59,984 nucleotides of DNA, taken from Chitinophagaceae bacterium. Its GTDB lineage: Bacteria; Bacteroidota; Bacteroidia; Chitinophagales; Chitinophagaceae. Within the stretch, counting starts at the first letter, position 1, and the number at the start of each line of letters is the position of its first letter. Positions 1 to 9,943 of the stretch are shown here, one piece after another. The position numbers were made by a program, and so were the translations under genes. The DNA lies in NCBI GenBank assembly GCA_024643655.1, contig JAHEMM010000007.1:1-59984 (forward strand), given 5' to 3'. The notes under the pieces were generated by a model. The model searched no databases and was not told the DNA's origin. It saw nothing but the letters and a program-made list of their open reading frames with translations.

Positions 1-733
1 CCTGGCAGGTGTCACAACCAAACATCCAATTGTCAAACTTTCCTTTCATTGTTTCAGGTATCAACATTTCTTTTAATTCAATGGTGAAATACGAAATACA
101 TTTGCTGCCATCAATTACTTTGTCGGGAAGAATTGCATCAGTAGGGCATTCATCAATACAACGTGTACAAGTACCACAATAGTCTTTTGCAAAAGCATTG
201 TCGTATTCCAGTTCCAAATCAGTAATTAAAGTGGCAATGAAATAAAAGGAACCGCTTTCCTTTGTAATCAGATTTCCGTTTTTCCCAATCCAACCTAACC
301 CGCTGCGTTGTGCCCATGATCGTTCAAGAACCGGAGCAGAGTCAACAAATCCTCTTCCATGTATATCGCCAATTTCTTTTTTTATAGAATCAAGAAAAGT
401 ATGCAGTGTCGCTCTTATCACTTCATGATAATCTTTTCCAAAAGCATATTTTGATATTTTTGGCGCATCTTGAACTTGTTGTGTTGCAGGATAATAATTC
501 TTGAGCAGGGTGATTACCGTTTTTGCACCGGGTACAAGAAGGGTGGGATCTGTTCTTATATCAAAATGATTCTCCATATATTTCAAGCTGCCATGCATAT
601 CTCTTCGAAGCCAATTTTCTAGCTTTCTTGCATCATCATCCAGTTTTTGTGCTTTGGCAACTCCACAAAAATCAAAGCCGAGTCGGGTAGCCTGCTCTTT
701 GATGAATTGGGTATATTGATGAATTGATTTCAA
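1..733 (-). CDS. queG: Epoxyqueuosine reductase QueG (3' end cut by window edge)
   Basis: This iron-sulfur, cobalamin-dependent enzyme performs the last step of queuosine synthesis, reducing epoxyqueuosine to queuosine at tRNA position 34. My translation of the reverse strand gives about 244 residues. They include [21 protein letters not shown] and a ferredoxin-like cluster motif [12 protein letters not shown], both typical of QueG, and the start of the second cluster (GCDTCQ) at the edge. There is no early ATG. The likely start is TTG at 733-731, directly after an in-frame TGA, giving [24 protein letters not shown]. It is divergent from the DUF3857 gene. queA, earlier in the same pathway, lies about 18 kb away. 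Confidence 0.93.
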   Translation of the reverse strand, partial: MKSIHQYTQFIKEQATRLGFDFCGVAKAQKLDDDARKLENWLRRDMHGSLKYMENHFDIRTDPTLLVPGAKTVITLLKNYYPATQQVQDAPKISKYAFGKDYHEVIRATLHTFLDSIKKEIGDIHGRGFVDSAPVLERSWAQRSGLGWIGKNGNLITKESGSFYFIATLITDLELEYDNAFAKDYCGTCTRCIDECPTDAILPDKVIDGSKCISYFTIELKEMLIPETMKGKFDNWMFGCDTCQ

Positions 734-838
734 TCAGCTAATTTTTAGTAAAAAATGAAGTAACAATATTTAAGTTATTAATTAATTTTCGTAGAATTGG
801 AGACTAAAACTTTTCCGTTTTCCATTATACCTAATTTT

Positions 839-2857
839 ATGAAGCTAAGTAAAACATTATTTTTTACCTGTAGTTTATTATTTACCCAAATTCTGCATGC
901 ACAAAAGGGTGTTAAGTATAAATTTGGTGATATTAAAGCATCAGATTTTAACATAGCAGCCTATGCAATAGATAGCAGTGCTGCTGCAGTTATACTTGCA
1001 GATATTGGTTCATCCGACTTTGAAGGAAACAACAAAGGAAGCTTTTCTTTGCTCTTCAAAAATTACAGAAGGGCACATATACTCTCCAAAAACGGATATG
1101 CTATAGCTGATGTAGAAATTCCTTTATATACGAATGGGACGCTGGAAGAAGAGCTGCAAAACCTGAAGGCAGTAACATATAATCTTGAAAATGGAAAAGT
1201 AGTTGAAACCAGATTGGACATAAAAAATGCAGTATTTAAAGATAAGATCAATAAAAACCTTGTAATCAGAAAATTTACTTTCCCCAATATTAAAGCAGGT
1301 TCCATTATTGAATTTGAATATAAAGTATTATCTGATTATGTCTTTAATCTGCAACCATGGGATTTTCAGGGTCAGTATCCCCGATTATGGAGTGAGTATA
1401 CAGTCGGTATGCCTGCATTTTATACTTATATAACCCTTTCCCAGGGTTACCAGCCATTTTTAGAAAAAACTCAAAAAACTAATATCGTTAATTTTCAGTT
1501 GAATGATCCAGGTGGTGCCGGTGCAACTGAAAAATATTCATTTAATTCAAATGTTACTACTTTCAAATGGGTTATGAAGGATGTTCCTGCTTTAAAAACA
1601 GAAAGTTATACTTCAACTCTAAAAAATCATATTGCCCGTATTGAATTTCAGTTACAATCCATAGGTGACCCTTTTCAATTTAAAAATGTAATGAACACAT
1701 GGCAGGTTGTTGCAAAAGATTTATTGGATGATGAAGAATTTGGCGCCCAGCTTAAAAAGGACAACACCTGGTTGAAAGATGAAGTAGCATTAGCCATAAA
1801 TGGAGCTACTCAAACGTTGATAAAGGCAAAAAAAATCTATGAATGGGTCAGGGATAATTTCACTTGCACAAATAATAATCGTCGTTATCTTGAAAAGTCG
1901 TTGAAAAACGTAATGAAAGATAAAAATGGAAATGAAGCTGAAATTAACCTGTTACTTATTGCCATGTTAAGAAGAGCAGATATTATGGCTGACCCCGTTA
2001 TGCTCAGTACCCGTTCTAATGGATATATACATGCAGTATATCCAATGCTCAACCGGTTCAATTATGTGATATGTTTGACTGTAATAGATGGAAAAGATTA
2101 TTATTTGGATGCCAGTGAGTCCGGTATGGGCTTTGGTAAATTAAATTATGAGTGTTTTAATGGTAATGCAAGAATAATTGATTTAAAAGCAACACCGATA
2201 GATTTAAATGCACAGGATTTAAAGGAAGTAAAAAACACAACTGTGTTTATTATCAATAATGAAGAAGGGAAACAAATTGGTAGTATGACAAAGGTTCCCG
2301 GCTATTTTGAATCGAATACTATACGTAAAAAAATTAAAGAAAAGGGCCATGAGGAGTTATTAAAAGATATTAAAAAAGGATTTGGAACTGAGGTTGATAT
2401 TACTGAAAGCAGAATTGATTCAGTTTCAAATTTTGATGAGCCTGTAGGCATGTATGTTGAGTTTGATGTCAGGCCAAATACAGACGATATTATATATATG
2501 AACCCAATGATTAGCGAAGGCTTTAAAGAAAATCCATTTAAATCTGCAACTCGTTTTTTCCCAATAGAAATGCCTTATGCTGTTGATGAGACTTTTTCCA
2601 TGCAATTGGAAGTTCCTAACGGATATTTGGTAGATGAGTTGCCTAAGCAGACGATCGTCAAATACAATGATGAAGGAGATGCAATATTCGAGTACAGAAT
2701 ATCTACTTCTGGTTCAAGTATCTCTTTTCGTTCGAGACTGGTTATCAACCGGACATTTTTTATGCCCGATGAATATGAAAATCTTCGTGAGTTTTTCAAC
2801 CTGGTTGTTAAAAAGCATAATGAGCATATTGTTTTTAAAAAGAAAACAACTCCATGA
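839..2857 (+). CDS. Secreted DUF3857 protein with an inactivated transglutaminase-like domain
   Basis: This exported protein of about 672 residues has an N-terminal DUF3857 region, a central transglutaminase-like fold and a C-terminal beta-rich region. I start it at the ATG at 839, because MKLSKTLFFTCSLLFTQILHAQ is a good signal peptide; a TTG at 797 would add 14 residues in front of it. Aligned with its neighbour, the catalytic Cys is Glu366 (NGNEAEIN) and the catalytic His is Tyr409 (FNYVIC); only the acidic residue, Asp424, remains. It should therefore lack cysteine-protease or transglutaminase activity and may bind a partner or ligand. It overlaps the next gene by four bases (ATGA), so translation is probably coupled. 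The function is unknown. Confidence 0.88.
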   Translation: MKLSKTLFFTCSLLFTQILHAQKGVKYKFGDIKASDFNIAAYAIDSSAAAVILADIGSSDFEGNNKGSFSLLFKNYRRAHILSKNGYAIADVEIPLYTNGTLEEELQNLKAVTYNLENGKVVETRLDIKNAVFKDKINKNLVIRKFTFPNIKAGSIIEFEYKVLSDYVFNLQPWDFQGQYPRLWSEYTVGMPAFYTYITLSQGYQPFLEKTQKTNIVNFQLNDPGGAGATEKYSFNSNVTTFKWVMKDVPALKTESYTSTLKNHIARIEFQLQSIGDPFQFKNVMNTWQVVAKDLLDDEEFGAQLKKDNTWLKDEVALAINGATQTLIKAKKIYEWVRDNFTCTNNNRRYLEKSLKNVMKDKNGNEAEINLLLIAMLRRADIMADPVMLSTRSNGYIHAVYPMLNRFNYVICLTVIDGKDYYLDASESGMGFGKLNYECFNGNARIIDLKATPIDLNAQDLKEVKNTTVFIINNEEGKQIGSMTKVPGYFESNTIRKKIKEKGHEELLKDIKKGFGTEVDITESRIDSVSNFDEPVGMYVEFDVRPNTDDIIYMNPMISEGFKENPFKSATRFFPIEMPYAVDETFSMQLEVPNGYLVDELPKQTIVKYNDEGDAIFEYRISTSGSSISFRSRLVINRTFFMPDEYENLREFFNLVVKKHNEHIVFKKKTTP

Positions 2858-4779
2858 AAAAAAAGCTGGTAATAATTTCTGCTGCAATTTTTTTATGCAT
2901 TTCTGCATTGGCGGAAGATGGTGAATATGCAGTTTCAAAGATTAGTCCTGCATTGTTGAAAAATGCCCATGCAGTTTTAAGGCTGGAGACATTAAGTCTT
3001 GAAATTATTGGCCATACTAAAACCACATATAAGAATCATTATGTGATTACGATTTTGAATGAAAACGGAGAACAATGGTCACCTTTTTATGAATATTATG
3101 ATAAGCACAGGAAAATAGAATCTGCAGAAGGTTTTTTATATGATGTGAATGGAAAATTACTTAAGAAAGTGAAGTTGAAGGATATGGAAGACGTAAGCGG
3201 AGTTTCAGAAAGCAGCCTTATTGATGATGACCGGGTGAAGCGGCATAGCTTTTATCATAAAGTTTATCCTTACACGATTGAGTACAACGTTGAAATTTCC
3301 AATAGCAGCACTCTTTTTTTTCCTTATTGGGTACCGCAAGGCAGAGCTGGAATATCGGTTGAACAAAGCTCAATGAAAATAATTTGTAACGAGGATTATC
3401 AATTCAGGTATAAAGCATTTAATTATTCATCAGCGCCAATTGTTACAATCGAAAAGAATAAGAAGATTACTAGTTGGTCAGTAAAAATATTGCCTTCTAT
3501 AAGCAAAGAACTATATGGTCCGCTTTGGCATGAGTTGACAACCATGGTGATTTTTGGGCCAACTGAATTTCAAATTGATGAATACCAGGGCAACATGCTT
3601 ACCTGGCAAGATTTTGGAAAATTTATTCATTCCCTAAAACAAGGCAGAGATGTTTTGCCGGATAATGTAAAACAAAAAGTACATGCTTTGACGGATGGTA
3701 TAAGTGATGTTAAAACTAAAATTGCTTTGCTATATGCATACTTGCAAAAAAATACAAGATATATAAGTATTCAATTGGGAATAGGTGGCTGGCAACCCTT
3801 TGAAGCAAAATTTGTAGCCACCAAAGCGTATGGTGATTGTAAGGCTTTGACAAACTATATGTATAGTCTTTTAAAAGAAGCGGGTATAAAATCTTTTTAT
3901 GCATTAATCAGGGCAGGTGCTAATGCCGGGTATATCACAGCCGATTTTCCCTCTCAGCAGTTTAATCATGTTATTTTAAGTGTACCGCTGGCAAACGATA
4001 CTGTTTGGCTGGAGTGTACCAGTCAGACTTTACCAATGGGTTATCTGAGCGATTTTACCTGCGACCGTTTTGCATTACTGGTAGATGAAGATGGAGGCAA
4101 ACTGGTCCGTACCCCTAAATACGGACTTAATGAGAATACAGCCATCCGAAAAGTATATGCCAGGCTAAATTCCGAAGGAACATTAAAGGTTAATTCAATT
4201 ACAAACTATACAGGCTTACAGCAGGATGATCTGCATGGTATGATCAATAATTTATCTAAAGAAAAAGTGAAGGAGTACCTGGAAAGGGATCTTGACTTTG
4301 CTACTTATGATATTGACAGATTTGAATACAAAGAAAACAAATCGGTGTTACCGGTTATTAATGAAGCATTAGATATTACTGTAAGTAATTATGCAACAAT
4401 AAGCGGTCGTCGGCTTTTTATTGTTCCGAATGTTATGACAAGAAGCCATCGTAAACCTGTAAAAGATGATCAAAGAAAGTATGACGTCATACTTAATTAC
4501 GAATTTAGGGATATTGATTCAGTAGAAATAGAAATTCCCGAGGGTTATACAGTTGAATCCCTTCCTGCTAATGTTACTGTTACTTCTCAGTTTGGTAAAT
4601 ACAGTATTACATCTAAACTCAACGGGAATAAAATTACTTGTTTCAGAATAGCTGAACAGTATAGCGGACGTTTTCCCGCAGCTTCCTATAATGAAATGGT
4701 AAAATACTACGAAGACGTTTATAAAGCAGACAGGGCAAAAATGGTATTGGTAAAGAATGAAGCCACTAAAGGGTTTTAG
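2854..4779 (+). CDS. Secreted DUF3857/transglutaminase-like protein with intact catalytic triad
   Basis: This 641-residue protein begins with a signal peptide (MKKKLVIISAAIFLCISALAE). It has the same order as its neighbour: DUF3857 (about residues 30-220), a transglutaminase-like domain (about 260-400) and a C-terminal beta-rich part. Here the triad is present: Cys329 in AYGDCKALT, His372 in QFNHVIL and Glu387 in WLECT. The Glu in the acidic position looks normal for this Bacteroidota subgroup. The start overlaps the preceding stop. Expected activity is a cysteine protease, amidase or transglutaminase in the periplasm or on the surface, with unknown substrate. The 3' end overlaps the convergent serine hydrolase gene by 14 bases. 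Confidence 0.9.
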   Translation: MKKKLVIISAAIFLCISALAEDGEYAVSKISPALLKNAHAVLRLETLSLEIIGHTKTTYKNHYVITILNENGEQWSPFYEYYDKHRKIESAEGFLYDVNGKLLKKVKLKDMEDVSGVSESSLIDDDRVKRHSFYHKVYPYTIEYNVEISNSSTLFFPYWVPQGRAGISVEQSSMKIICNEDYQFRYKAFNYSSAPIVTIEKNKKITSWSVKILPSISKELYGPLWHELTTMVIFGPTEFQIDEYQGNMLTWQDFGKFIHSLKQGRDVLPDNVKQKVHALTDGISDVKTKIALLYAYLQKNTRYISIQLGIGGWQPFEAKFVATKAYGDCKALTNYMYSLLKEAGIKSFYALIRAGANAGYITADFPSQQFNHVILSVPLANDTVWLECTSQTLPMGYLSDFTCDRFALLVDEDGGKLVRTPKYGLNENTAIRKVYARLNSEGTLKVNSITNYTGLQQDDLHGMINNLSKEKVKEYLERDLDFATYDIDRFEYKENKSVLPVINEALDITVSNYATISGRRLFIVPNVMTRSHRKPVKDDQRKYDVILNYEFRDIDSVEIEIPEGYTVESLPANVTVTSQFGKYSITSKLNGNKITCFRIAEQYSGRFPAASYNEMVKYYEDVYKADRAKMVLVKNEATKGF

Positions 4780-5878
4780 GACAATTATCTTTCATTTGCT
4801 TATCTGCAATTTTCTTTAAATCTAAATGCACATTAGCTCTTTCTTCTCCCAGCAAGTTTTTTACAAAAACGATATAAGCATAGCCTCTGCAAAAATCAAT
4901 CATAGGCCAGGTGCCAAATAATCCTGGACTTGCCAATGTAGTTGCGATTACTGTTTTTTTAACTGTCGTACCCGGCATTGGGGGAACAACTGTCTTTACA
5001 GGTGTTTTATTGTCTTTTATCACTTCCGTAAATACCATTTCTTCAATCGCCCAGCTACCCGATGCATACTTAAATCCTTCTGCAGATTTTGGAGCATAAG
5101 CGACCTGATCTACTGTATTACGTACTATCCTCATTTCGTTTACTGCACTTTCACTCAATATCTGTACACCATTATACTTTCCCTTATTTAAAAGCATCAC
5201 TAAAAATTTCATATAATCATCAGCGGTAGATTTTGCTCCACCTGATGGATTGACTGGGCCACCACCCACTTCTGCAAATGTAGTTTTCGTCATGCCCAGC
5301 GGCATAAACAATTTTGTACGGATCAATATTTCAAACTTTTTCCGGCTGATTACTTCCAGTATCCGCCCGGCAATATTCAAACCGATATTGCCATACCAAA
5401 AATCTGTACCTGCATTTGCTCTAATACTTTGGGATGCAAATCCATTTACTTCTTCTTCCAGTGAAGCAAATTTTCTACGTTTTAATAATTTTTTAATCAT
5501 ACCGCCTTCATCATCTATTCCCGTCATATGGCTAAGGCATTGGCGAATAGTAATATAACCTTTAAAGTATTTATCAAACTCAGGAATGTATTTCACCACT
5601 TTATCATCCAACGATAATTTTCCTTCATCTACAAACTGCATTACCAAGGCAGCTGTTAACCATTTGCTGCAACTGGCAATCTTTACCTGCGTTTTACTAT
5701 TAAAGGTTCCTATTTCTTTTTGATAAAGCAGTGAATCCTTATCCCATATCATTGCCACCAGATCTTTACCAAGAATATTTTGCTTAATAGATAATTCAGC
5801 ATCAAATGCAGACCAGTTATATTGAGCAGAAACAGGCTGTAAGAATAGCAGGAAAACTATAACTGATATGACTTTCAT
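4766..5878 (-). CDS. Secreted serine hydrolase, beta-lactamase/class C PBP family
   Basis: About 370 residues of the beta-lactamase family that also covers esterases and D-aminopeptidases. The start is the ATG at 5878, which gives the signal peptide MKVISVIVFLLFLQPVSAQ. An upstream in-frame ATG at 5956 would run through a palindromic repeat and translate it as SPFRGLGG, a typical false extension. SxxK is Ser69-Cys-Ser-Lys72, and the YxN motif is Tyr162-Gly-Asn164. QCLSHMTGI is the usual motif before the active-site lid. The substrate cannot be read from the sequence: peptidoglycan peptides, esters or D-amino-acid peptides are all possible. Confidence 0.88.
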   Translation of the reverse strand: MKVISVIVFLLFLQPVSAQYNWSAFDAELSIKQNILGKDLVAMIWDKDSLLYQKEIGTFNSKTQVKIASCSKWLTAALVMQFVDEGKLSLDDKVVKYIPEFDKYFKGYITIRQCLSHMTGIDDEGGMIKKLLKRRKFASLEEEVNGFASQSIRANAGTDFWYGNIGLNIAGRILEVISRKKFEILIRTKLFMPLGMTKTTFAEVGGGPVNPSGGAKSTADDYMKFLVMLLNKGKYNGVQILSESAVNEMRIVRNTVDQVAYAPKSAEGFKYASGSWAIEEMVFTEVIKDNKTPVKTVVPPMPGTTVKKTVIATTLASPGLFGTWPMIDFCRGYAYIVFVKNLLGEERANVHLDLKKIADKQMKDNCPKTL

Positions 5879-5910
5879 GCAGATTGATTTAACTTTATAT
5901 GACATAGTTA

Positions 5911-5937
5911 CACCCCCTAACCCCCTAAAGGGGGAAT
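5911..5937. repeat. C/G-rich palindromic repeat, copy 1
   Basis: The core CCCCCTAAAGGGGG is a five-base-pair stem with loop TAAA, preceded by CACCCCCTAA. In this AT-rich region the run stands out strongly. It lies just upstream of the serine hydrolase start. The reverse complement of copy 2 (6011-6032) matches it closely, so the two are inverted copies about 75 bases apart. Short interspersed elements of this look are common in Bacteroidota genomes. Confidence 0.75.
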
Positions 5938-6010
5938 GCCCGATTTTTGCTATCATAATATGGTTGATTTTAAAAAAGACAAAGAAATAATTATTTAATC
6001 ATAAAAATAA

Positions 6011-6032
6011 ATCCCCTTTAGGGGTCTGGGGT
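6011..6032. repeat. C/G-rich palindromic repeat, copy 2 (inverted)
   Basis: The core CCCCTTTAGGGG is followed by TCTGGGGT and then immediately by the clpB ATG at 6033. It is inverted relative to copy 1. In the clpB mRNA the CCCC/GGGG hairpin would sit in the ribosome-binding region, so it could dampen translation initiation; that effect is inference. Confidence 0.75.
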
Positions 6033-8657
6033 ATGAATTTAGGAAACTTCACCATAAAAGCCGCCGAAGCATTTCAGCAGGCGCAACAAATTGCTTTTAA
6101 TGCACAAAGTCCAAATATTGAGACGGAGCATATACTGAAGGCGTTGCTTGATCTGCAGGATTCTCCTGTAGATTATCTATTAAAGAAAAACAATGTTACA
6201 GTTAACTTAGTTGATACCAAACTGGATGAGTTAATAAACAAACTTCCCAAATCTTCTGGTGAACCAGCACAGCAGATAAGCCGTGATGCAAACAGTGTGG
6301 TGTTAAGAGCAGGTGCTACATTAAAGCAATTCAAAGATGAGTTCGTAACACCGGAACATTTGTTACTGGCCATAGTACAGGGAAATGATTCTACCGGAAA
6401 GTTGCTGAAAGATGCGGGTCTTACTGAAAAAGGATTAGTAGCCGCCATCAACGAATTAAGAAAAGGCGATACTGTAACTTCTCAAACACAATCACAGGAA
6501 TACAATGCATTGAATAAATATGCAAAGAATTTAAATGAATTGGCAAGACAAGGTAAACTGGATCCTGTTATCGGCCGTGATGAAGAGATAAGAAGAACAT
6601 TACATATTCTTTCCCGTAGAACAAAGAACAATCCGATATTGGTAGGTGAGCCTGGTGTTGGTAAAACAGCTATTGCTGAAGGTATTGCTCATCGTATAGT
6701 AAATGGCGATGTGCCAGAGAATTTAAAAAGTAAAATTATCTATGCATTGGATATGGGTTTATTGATTGCTGGTGCAAAATATAAAGGTGAGTTTGAAGAA
6801 AGATTAAAAGGTGTTGTTAAAGAAGTGGCCGCCAGCGATGGAGAGATAATTTTATTCATTGATGAGATTCATACCCTTGTAGGTGCAGGTGGTGGCGAAG
6901 GTGCTATGGATGCAGCGAACATCTTAAAACCTGCTTTGGCAAAAGGTGATCTTCGGGCAGTTGGTGCAACTACTTTGAACGAGTACCAGAAATTCTTTGA
7001 AAAAGATAAAGCATTAGAAAGACGTTTTCAAAAAGTAATGATTGATGAGCCAGATATTGAAGATGCTATTTCAATCCTTCGGGGATTAAAAGAAAGGTAT
7101 GAAACACATCACCATGTTCGAATAAAAGATGAAGCCATCATTGCAGCCGTGGAATTAAGTAGCCGTTACATCACCGATCGTTTCTTACCCGATAAGGCAA
7201 TTGATCTGATTGATGAGAGTGCAGCCAAGCTGCGCCTCGAAATGAATTCAATGCCCGAAGAACTGGATACATTGGAAAGGCAAATACGACAGCTTGAAAT
7301 TGAGAAAGAAGCTATAAAGAGAGAGAATGATGAAATCAAGTTGAAAGAACTGAATACAGAAATTGCAAATCTCTCTGTTTCAAGAGATACGTACAAAGCA
7401 AAATGGACGCAGGAAAAAGAACTGGTAGAAAAAGTGCAGAATGCAAAAGCAGATATCGATCACCTGAAGCAAGAAGCAGAAAAAGCTGAACGGGAAGGTG
7501 ACTATGGAAAAGTAGCTGAGATACGCTACGGTAAAATAAAAGACAAAGAACAATTGATTGTTGATGTCACCAAGCAAATTGAAGAAAGTGGTGAGAAGCG
7601 ATTATTAAAAGAAGAAGTAGATGCAGAAGACATAGCTGAAAGTGTAGCGAAGTCAACCGGTATTCCGGTTTCAAAAATGCTACAAAGTGACAGAGAAAAA
7701 TTATTAAAACTCGAAGAGCATTTACATGAAAGGGTAGTAGGGCAGGAGGAAGCCATCATTGCGGTGGCAGATGCCATTCGCAGAAGCCGTGCAGGATTGC
7801 AGGACCCAAAGAAGCCAATTGGCTCATTCATCTTCCTTGGTACTACCGGTGTGGGAAAAACGGAATTAGCAAAAGCTCTCGCAGAATATCTCTTCGATGA
7901 TGAAAGTATGATGACGAGAATCGATATGAGTGAGTATCAGGAAAAACATACCGTGAGCAGACTTGTTGGTGCACCTCCCGGCTATGTAGGGTATGATGAA
8001 GGTGGACAGCTAACCGAATCTGTAAGAAGAAAACCATACAGTGTTGTATTGCTCGATGAAATTGAAAAAGCACATCCCGACGTATGGAATGTATTATTAC
8101 AGGTTTTAGATGATGGCAGGTTGACTGATAATAAGGGTCGTGTGGTTAATTTTAAGAACACCATCATAATTATGACCAGCAATATCGGTAGTCATCTTAT
8201 ACAAGAGGCTTTTGAGGATGTGAATGAAAATAATGTAGAAGAAGTAACTGATAAAGCAAAAACAGATGTCATGTTATTATTGCGTCAAACTATCCGCCCC
8301 GAGTTTTTGAACAGGGTAGATGACATCATCATGTTTACCCCATTGCTTAAAAAAGAGATACGTGGTATTGTAAGCATACAATTAGAAAGCTTAAAGAAAC
8401 TGGTAGCACAAAGCGGCATACAATTACAGTTTAGCGAATATGCACTCGACTTTCTGGCCGAGCAGGGTTTCGATCCACAACTGGGAGCAAGGCCATTAAA
8501 GCGGCTCATACAAAAAGAGATCGTCAATCAGTTGTCAAAAAGATTATTGGCTGGTGATATTGATAAAACAATTCCAGTATTGGTAGATGTGTTTGATGGA
8601 GTAGTTGTGTTTAGAAACGAAATGCCTGAACTTGAAAAGAACGGAAAGAAAAAATAA
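6033..8657 (+). CDS. clpB: ATP-dependent disaggregase ClpB
   Basis: This Hsp100 chaperone works with DnaK to pull apart protein aggregates in the cytosol. At 874 residues it is of normal length. Order: N-terminal Clp repeat domain (about 1-150), AAA domain 1 with Walker A GEPGVGKT at 205-212, a coiled-coil middle domain (about 400-530), and AAA domain 2 with Walker A GTTGVGKT at about 603-610. C-terminal [13 protein letters not shown] is the usual D2 small-domain motif. The middle domain separates it from ClpA and ClpX. The start ATG directly abuts a palindromic repeat; no obvious heat-shock operator is visible. A terminator follows. Confidence 0.97.
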   Translation: MNLGNFTIKAAEAFQQAQQIAFNAQSPNIETEHILKALLDLQDSPVDYLLKKNNVTVNLVDTKLDELINKLPKSSGEPAQQISRDANSVVLRAGATLKQFKDEFVTPEHLLLAIVQGNDSTGKLLKDAGLTEKGLVAAINELRKGDTVTSQTQSQEYNALNKYAKNLNELARQGKLDPVIGRDEEIRRTLHILSRRTKNNPILVGEPGVGKTAIAEGIAHRIVNGDVPENLKSKIIYALDMGLLIAGAKYKGEFEERLKGVVKEVAASDGEIILFIDEIHTLVGAGGGEGAMDAANILKPALAKGDLRAVGATTLNEYQKFFEKDKALERRFQKVMIDEPDIEDAISILRGLKERYETHHHVRIKDEAIIAAVELSSRYITDRFLPDKAIDLIDESAAKLRLEMNSMPEELDTLERQIRQLEIEKEAIKRENDEIKLKELNTEIANLSVSRDTYKAKWTQEKELVEKVQNAKADIDHLKQEAEKAEREGDYGKVAEIRYGKIKDKEQLIVDVTKQIEESGEKRLLKEEVDAEDIAESVAKSTGIPVSKMLQSDREKLLKLEEHLHERVVGQEEAIIAVADAIRRSRAGLQDPKKPIGSFIFLGTTGVGKTELAKALAEYLFDDESMMTRIDMSEYQEKHTVSRLVGAPPGYVGYDEGGQLTESVRRKPYSVVLLDEIEKAHPDVWNVLLQVLDDGRLTDNKGRVVNFKNTIIIMTSNIGSHLIQEAFEDVNENNVEEVTDKAKTDVMLLLRQTIRPEFLNRVDDIIMFTPLLKKEIRGIVSIQLESLKKLVAQSGIQLQFSEYALDFLAEQGFDPQLGARPLKRLIQKEIVNQLSKRLLAGDIDKTIPVLVDVFDGVVVFRNEMPELEKNGKKK

Positions 8658-8673
8658 AAGAAAATTGATTTCA

Positions 8674-8701
8674 AAAAACCCTAACTAAAGTTGGGGTTTT
8701 T
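8674..8701 (+). terminator. Rho-independent terminator after clpB
   Basis: AAAAACCCTAAC pairs with GTTGGGGTTTTT (one G-T pair) around a short loop and ends in a T run. It lies 16 bases past the clpB stop. Confidence 0.8.
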
Positions 8702-8803
8702 AATTTATGAGGCGTTCCATAAATTCCTAATCAAATACTAAAAAGATGGAAATTAACAAGTCCTTTCTGTGGAATTGCTCAATCGCTGAATCTCATTGTA
8801 AGC

Positions 8804-9577
8804 ATGAGAAAAATTCCATACATTATATTGTTAATTATATTAACTGCCTGTTATCAAAAAGATAAAACATCGCCAATAACAGATATATCGCTTATAGAGC
8901 CTGTTGCAACTGATTATAAATATTTAAATGATATTCCACCTCCAAAAGGTTATAAAAGAATTGTTGGCAATCCCGATTCATTTGAGAATTGGATGCGTAA
9001 GTTGCCTCTGAAAGATGATAAAACTGTTTATTTATATAATAATACTATTAAGCCAAATCAGTCAGCTCAGTATGCGGTAATAGATATGCCACGCAGTAAA
9101 ACTGATTTGCAGCAATGCGCAGATGTTGTAATGCGTCTAAGAGCTGAATATTTATTTGCACAGAAAAAGTTCGATGCTATTCGATTTATGGATTATAATA
9201 AGAAGTGGTACGTTTGGAAAGGTGGTAATAACAGACAACAATTTGAACAGTATTTGCAGCAAGTGTTTGGATGGTGTGGTTCAGCATCGTTAGATAAACA
9301 ATTGGATCCGGTTGAAAATTACAAGAATTTAAAAACTGGCGATGTGTTTATCAAAGGCGGTTTTCCAGGTCATGCAATGATTGTTTCAGATATGGCTGTT
9401 AATGCTAAAGGAGAAAAAGTGTTTATGTTAATTCAAGGTTATCAGCCTGCACAGGATATTCATATTGTTATTAATCCAATGGATAAAGCATTAAGTCCCT
9501 GGTATCGGCTCAATTCCGAAAATGAAATTTATACACCTGAGTGGACATTTTATAAAAATCAATTGCATACCTGGTGA
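8804..9577 (+). CDS. DUF4846 family lipoprotein
   Basis: A 257-residue protein with a lipoprotein signal (MRKIPYIILLIILTAC, lipid Cys16). The central segment NQSAQYAVIDM...DLQQCADVVMRLRAEYLFAQKKF matches what I know of DUF4846, a family of unknown function common in Bacteroidota. Further conserved-looking parts are WCGSASLDKQL and GDVFIKGGFPGHAMIVSDMA; the Cys and His in these could form a catalytic pair, but that is speculation. It is monocistronic, between the clpB terminator and an mscS remnant. Confidence 0.82.
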   Translation: MRKIPYIILLIILTACYQKDKTSPITDISLIEPVATDYKYLNDIPPPKGYKRIVGNPDSFENWMRKLPLKDDKTVYLYNNTIKPNQSAQYAVIDMPRSKTDLQQCADVVMRLRAEYLFAQKKFDAIRFMDYNKKWYVWKGGNNRQQFEQYLQQVFGWCGSASLDKQLDPVENYKNLKTGDVFIKGGFPGHAMIVSDMAVNAKGEKVFMLIQGYQPAQDIHIVINPMDKALSPWYRLNSENEIYTPEWTFYKNQLHTW

Positions 9578-9615
9578 TAAAGTTTTGAATGATTAAGCCT
9601 AATTAATTTAATGTT

Positions 9616-9765
9616 TTACTGAGGTGTAGTATTCACTTTCATTTCTGAAAGAGTTGTTCCTCCTTTTATTCCAAAATCCAATGTGCGGATCGGGAATGGA
9701 ATGGTAATATTATTTTCATCATAAGCTTTCTTAATTCGCATGACAGCGTCATTAATATTCAACAA
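9616..9765 (-). pseudogene. C-terminal remnant of a small-conductance mechanosensitive channel (mscS)
   Basis: The reverse strand translates to NINDAVMRIKKAYDENN, then ITIPFPIRTLDFGIKGG and TTLSEMKVNTTPQ, ending at a TAA. This resembles the extreme C-terminus of MscS-type channels (cytoplasmic alpha/beta domain, IPFPxRTL motif). Only about 50 codons remain. Directly upstream in frame is a stop codon, then AT-rich sequence with no channel-like coding in any frame I could see, and no plausible start. The pore domain is gone. It looks like the leftover of a deletion. The family call rests on memory of the motif, not a search. Confidence 0.7.
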
Positions 9766-9943
9766 TTAATTGTAACAATGGGAGAATATATTTTATTAGT
9801 TGGGGGCAATAATTTCATTTCAATGCTGAATTTTATCTATACAAATAATTAAATGTTTATCTGCTGGCTTGTTATTTATTAAATAATCTGCAATAATTAG
9901 TTATCTTGTATATGTAATTTTTTATCACTGCAAAGAAATAAGT

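Noticed and set aside
5879-5956. Longer N-terminus of the serine hydrolase from the ATG at 5956
   Set aside because: It reads through a palindromic repeat and pushes the signal peptide inside the protein.
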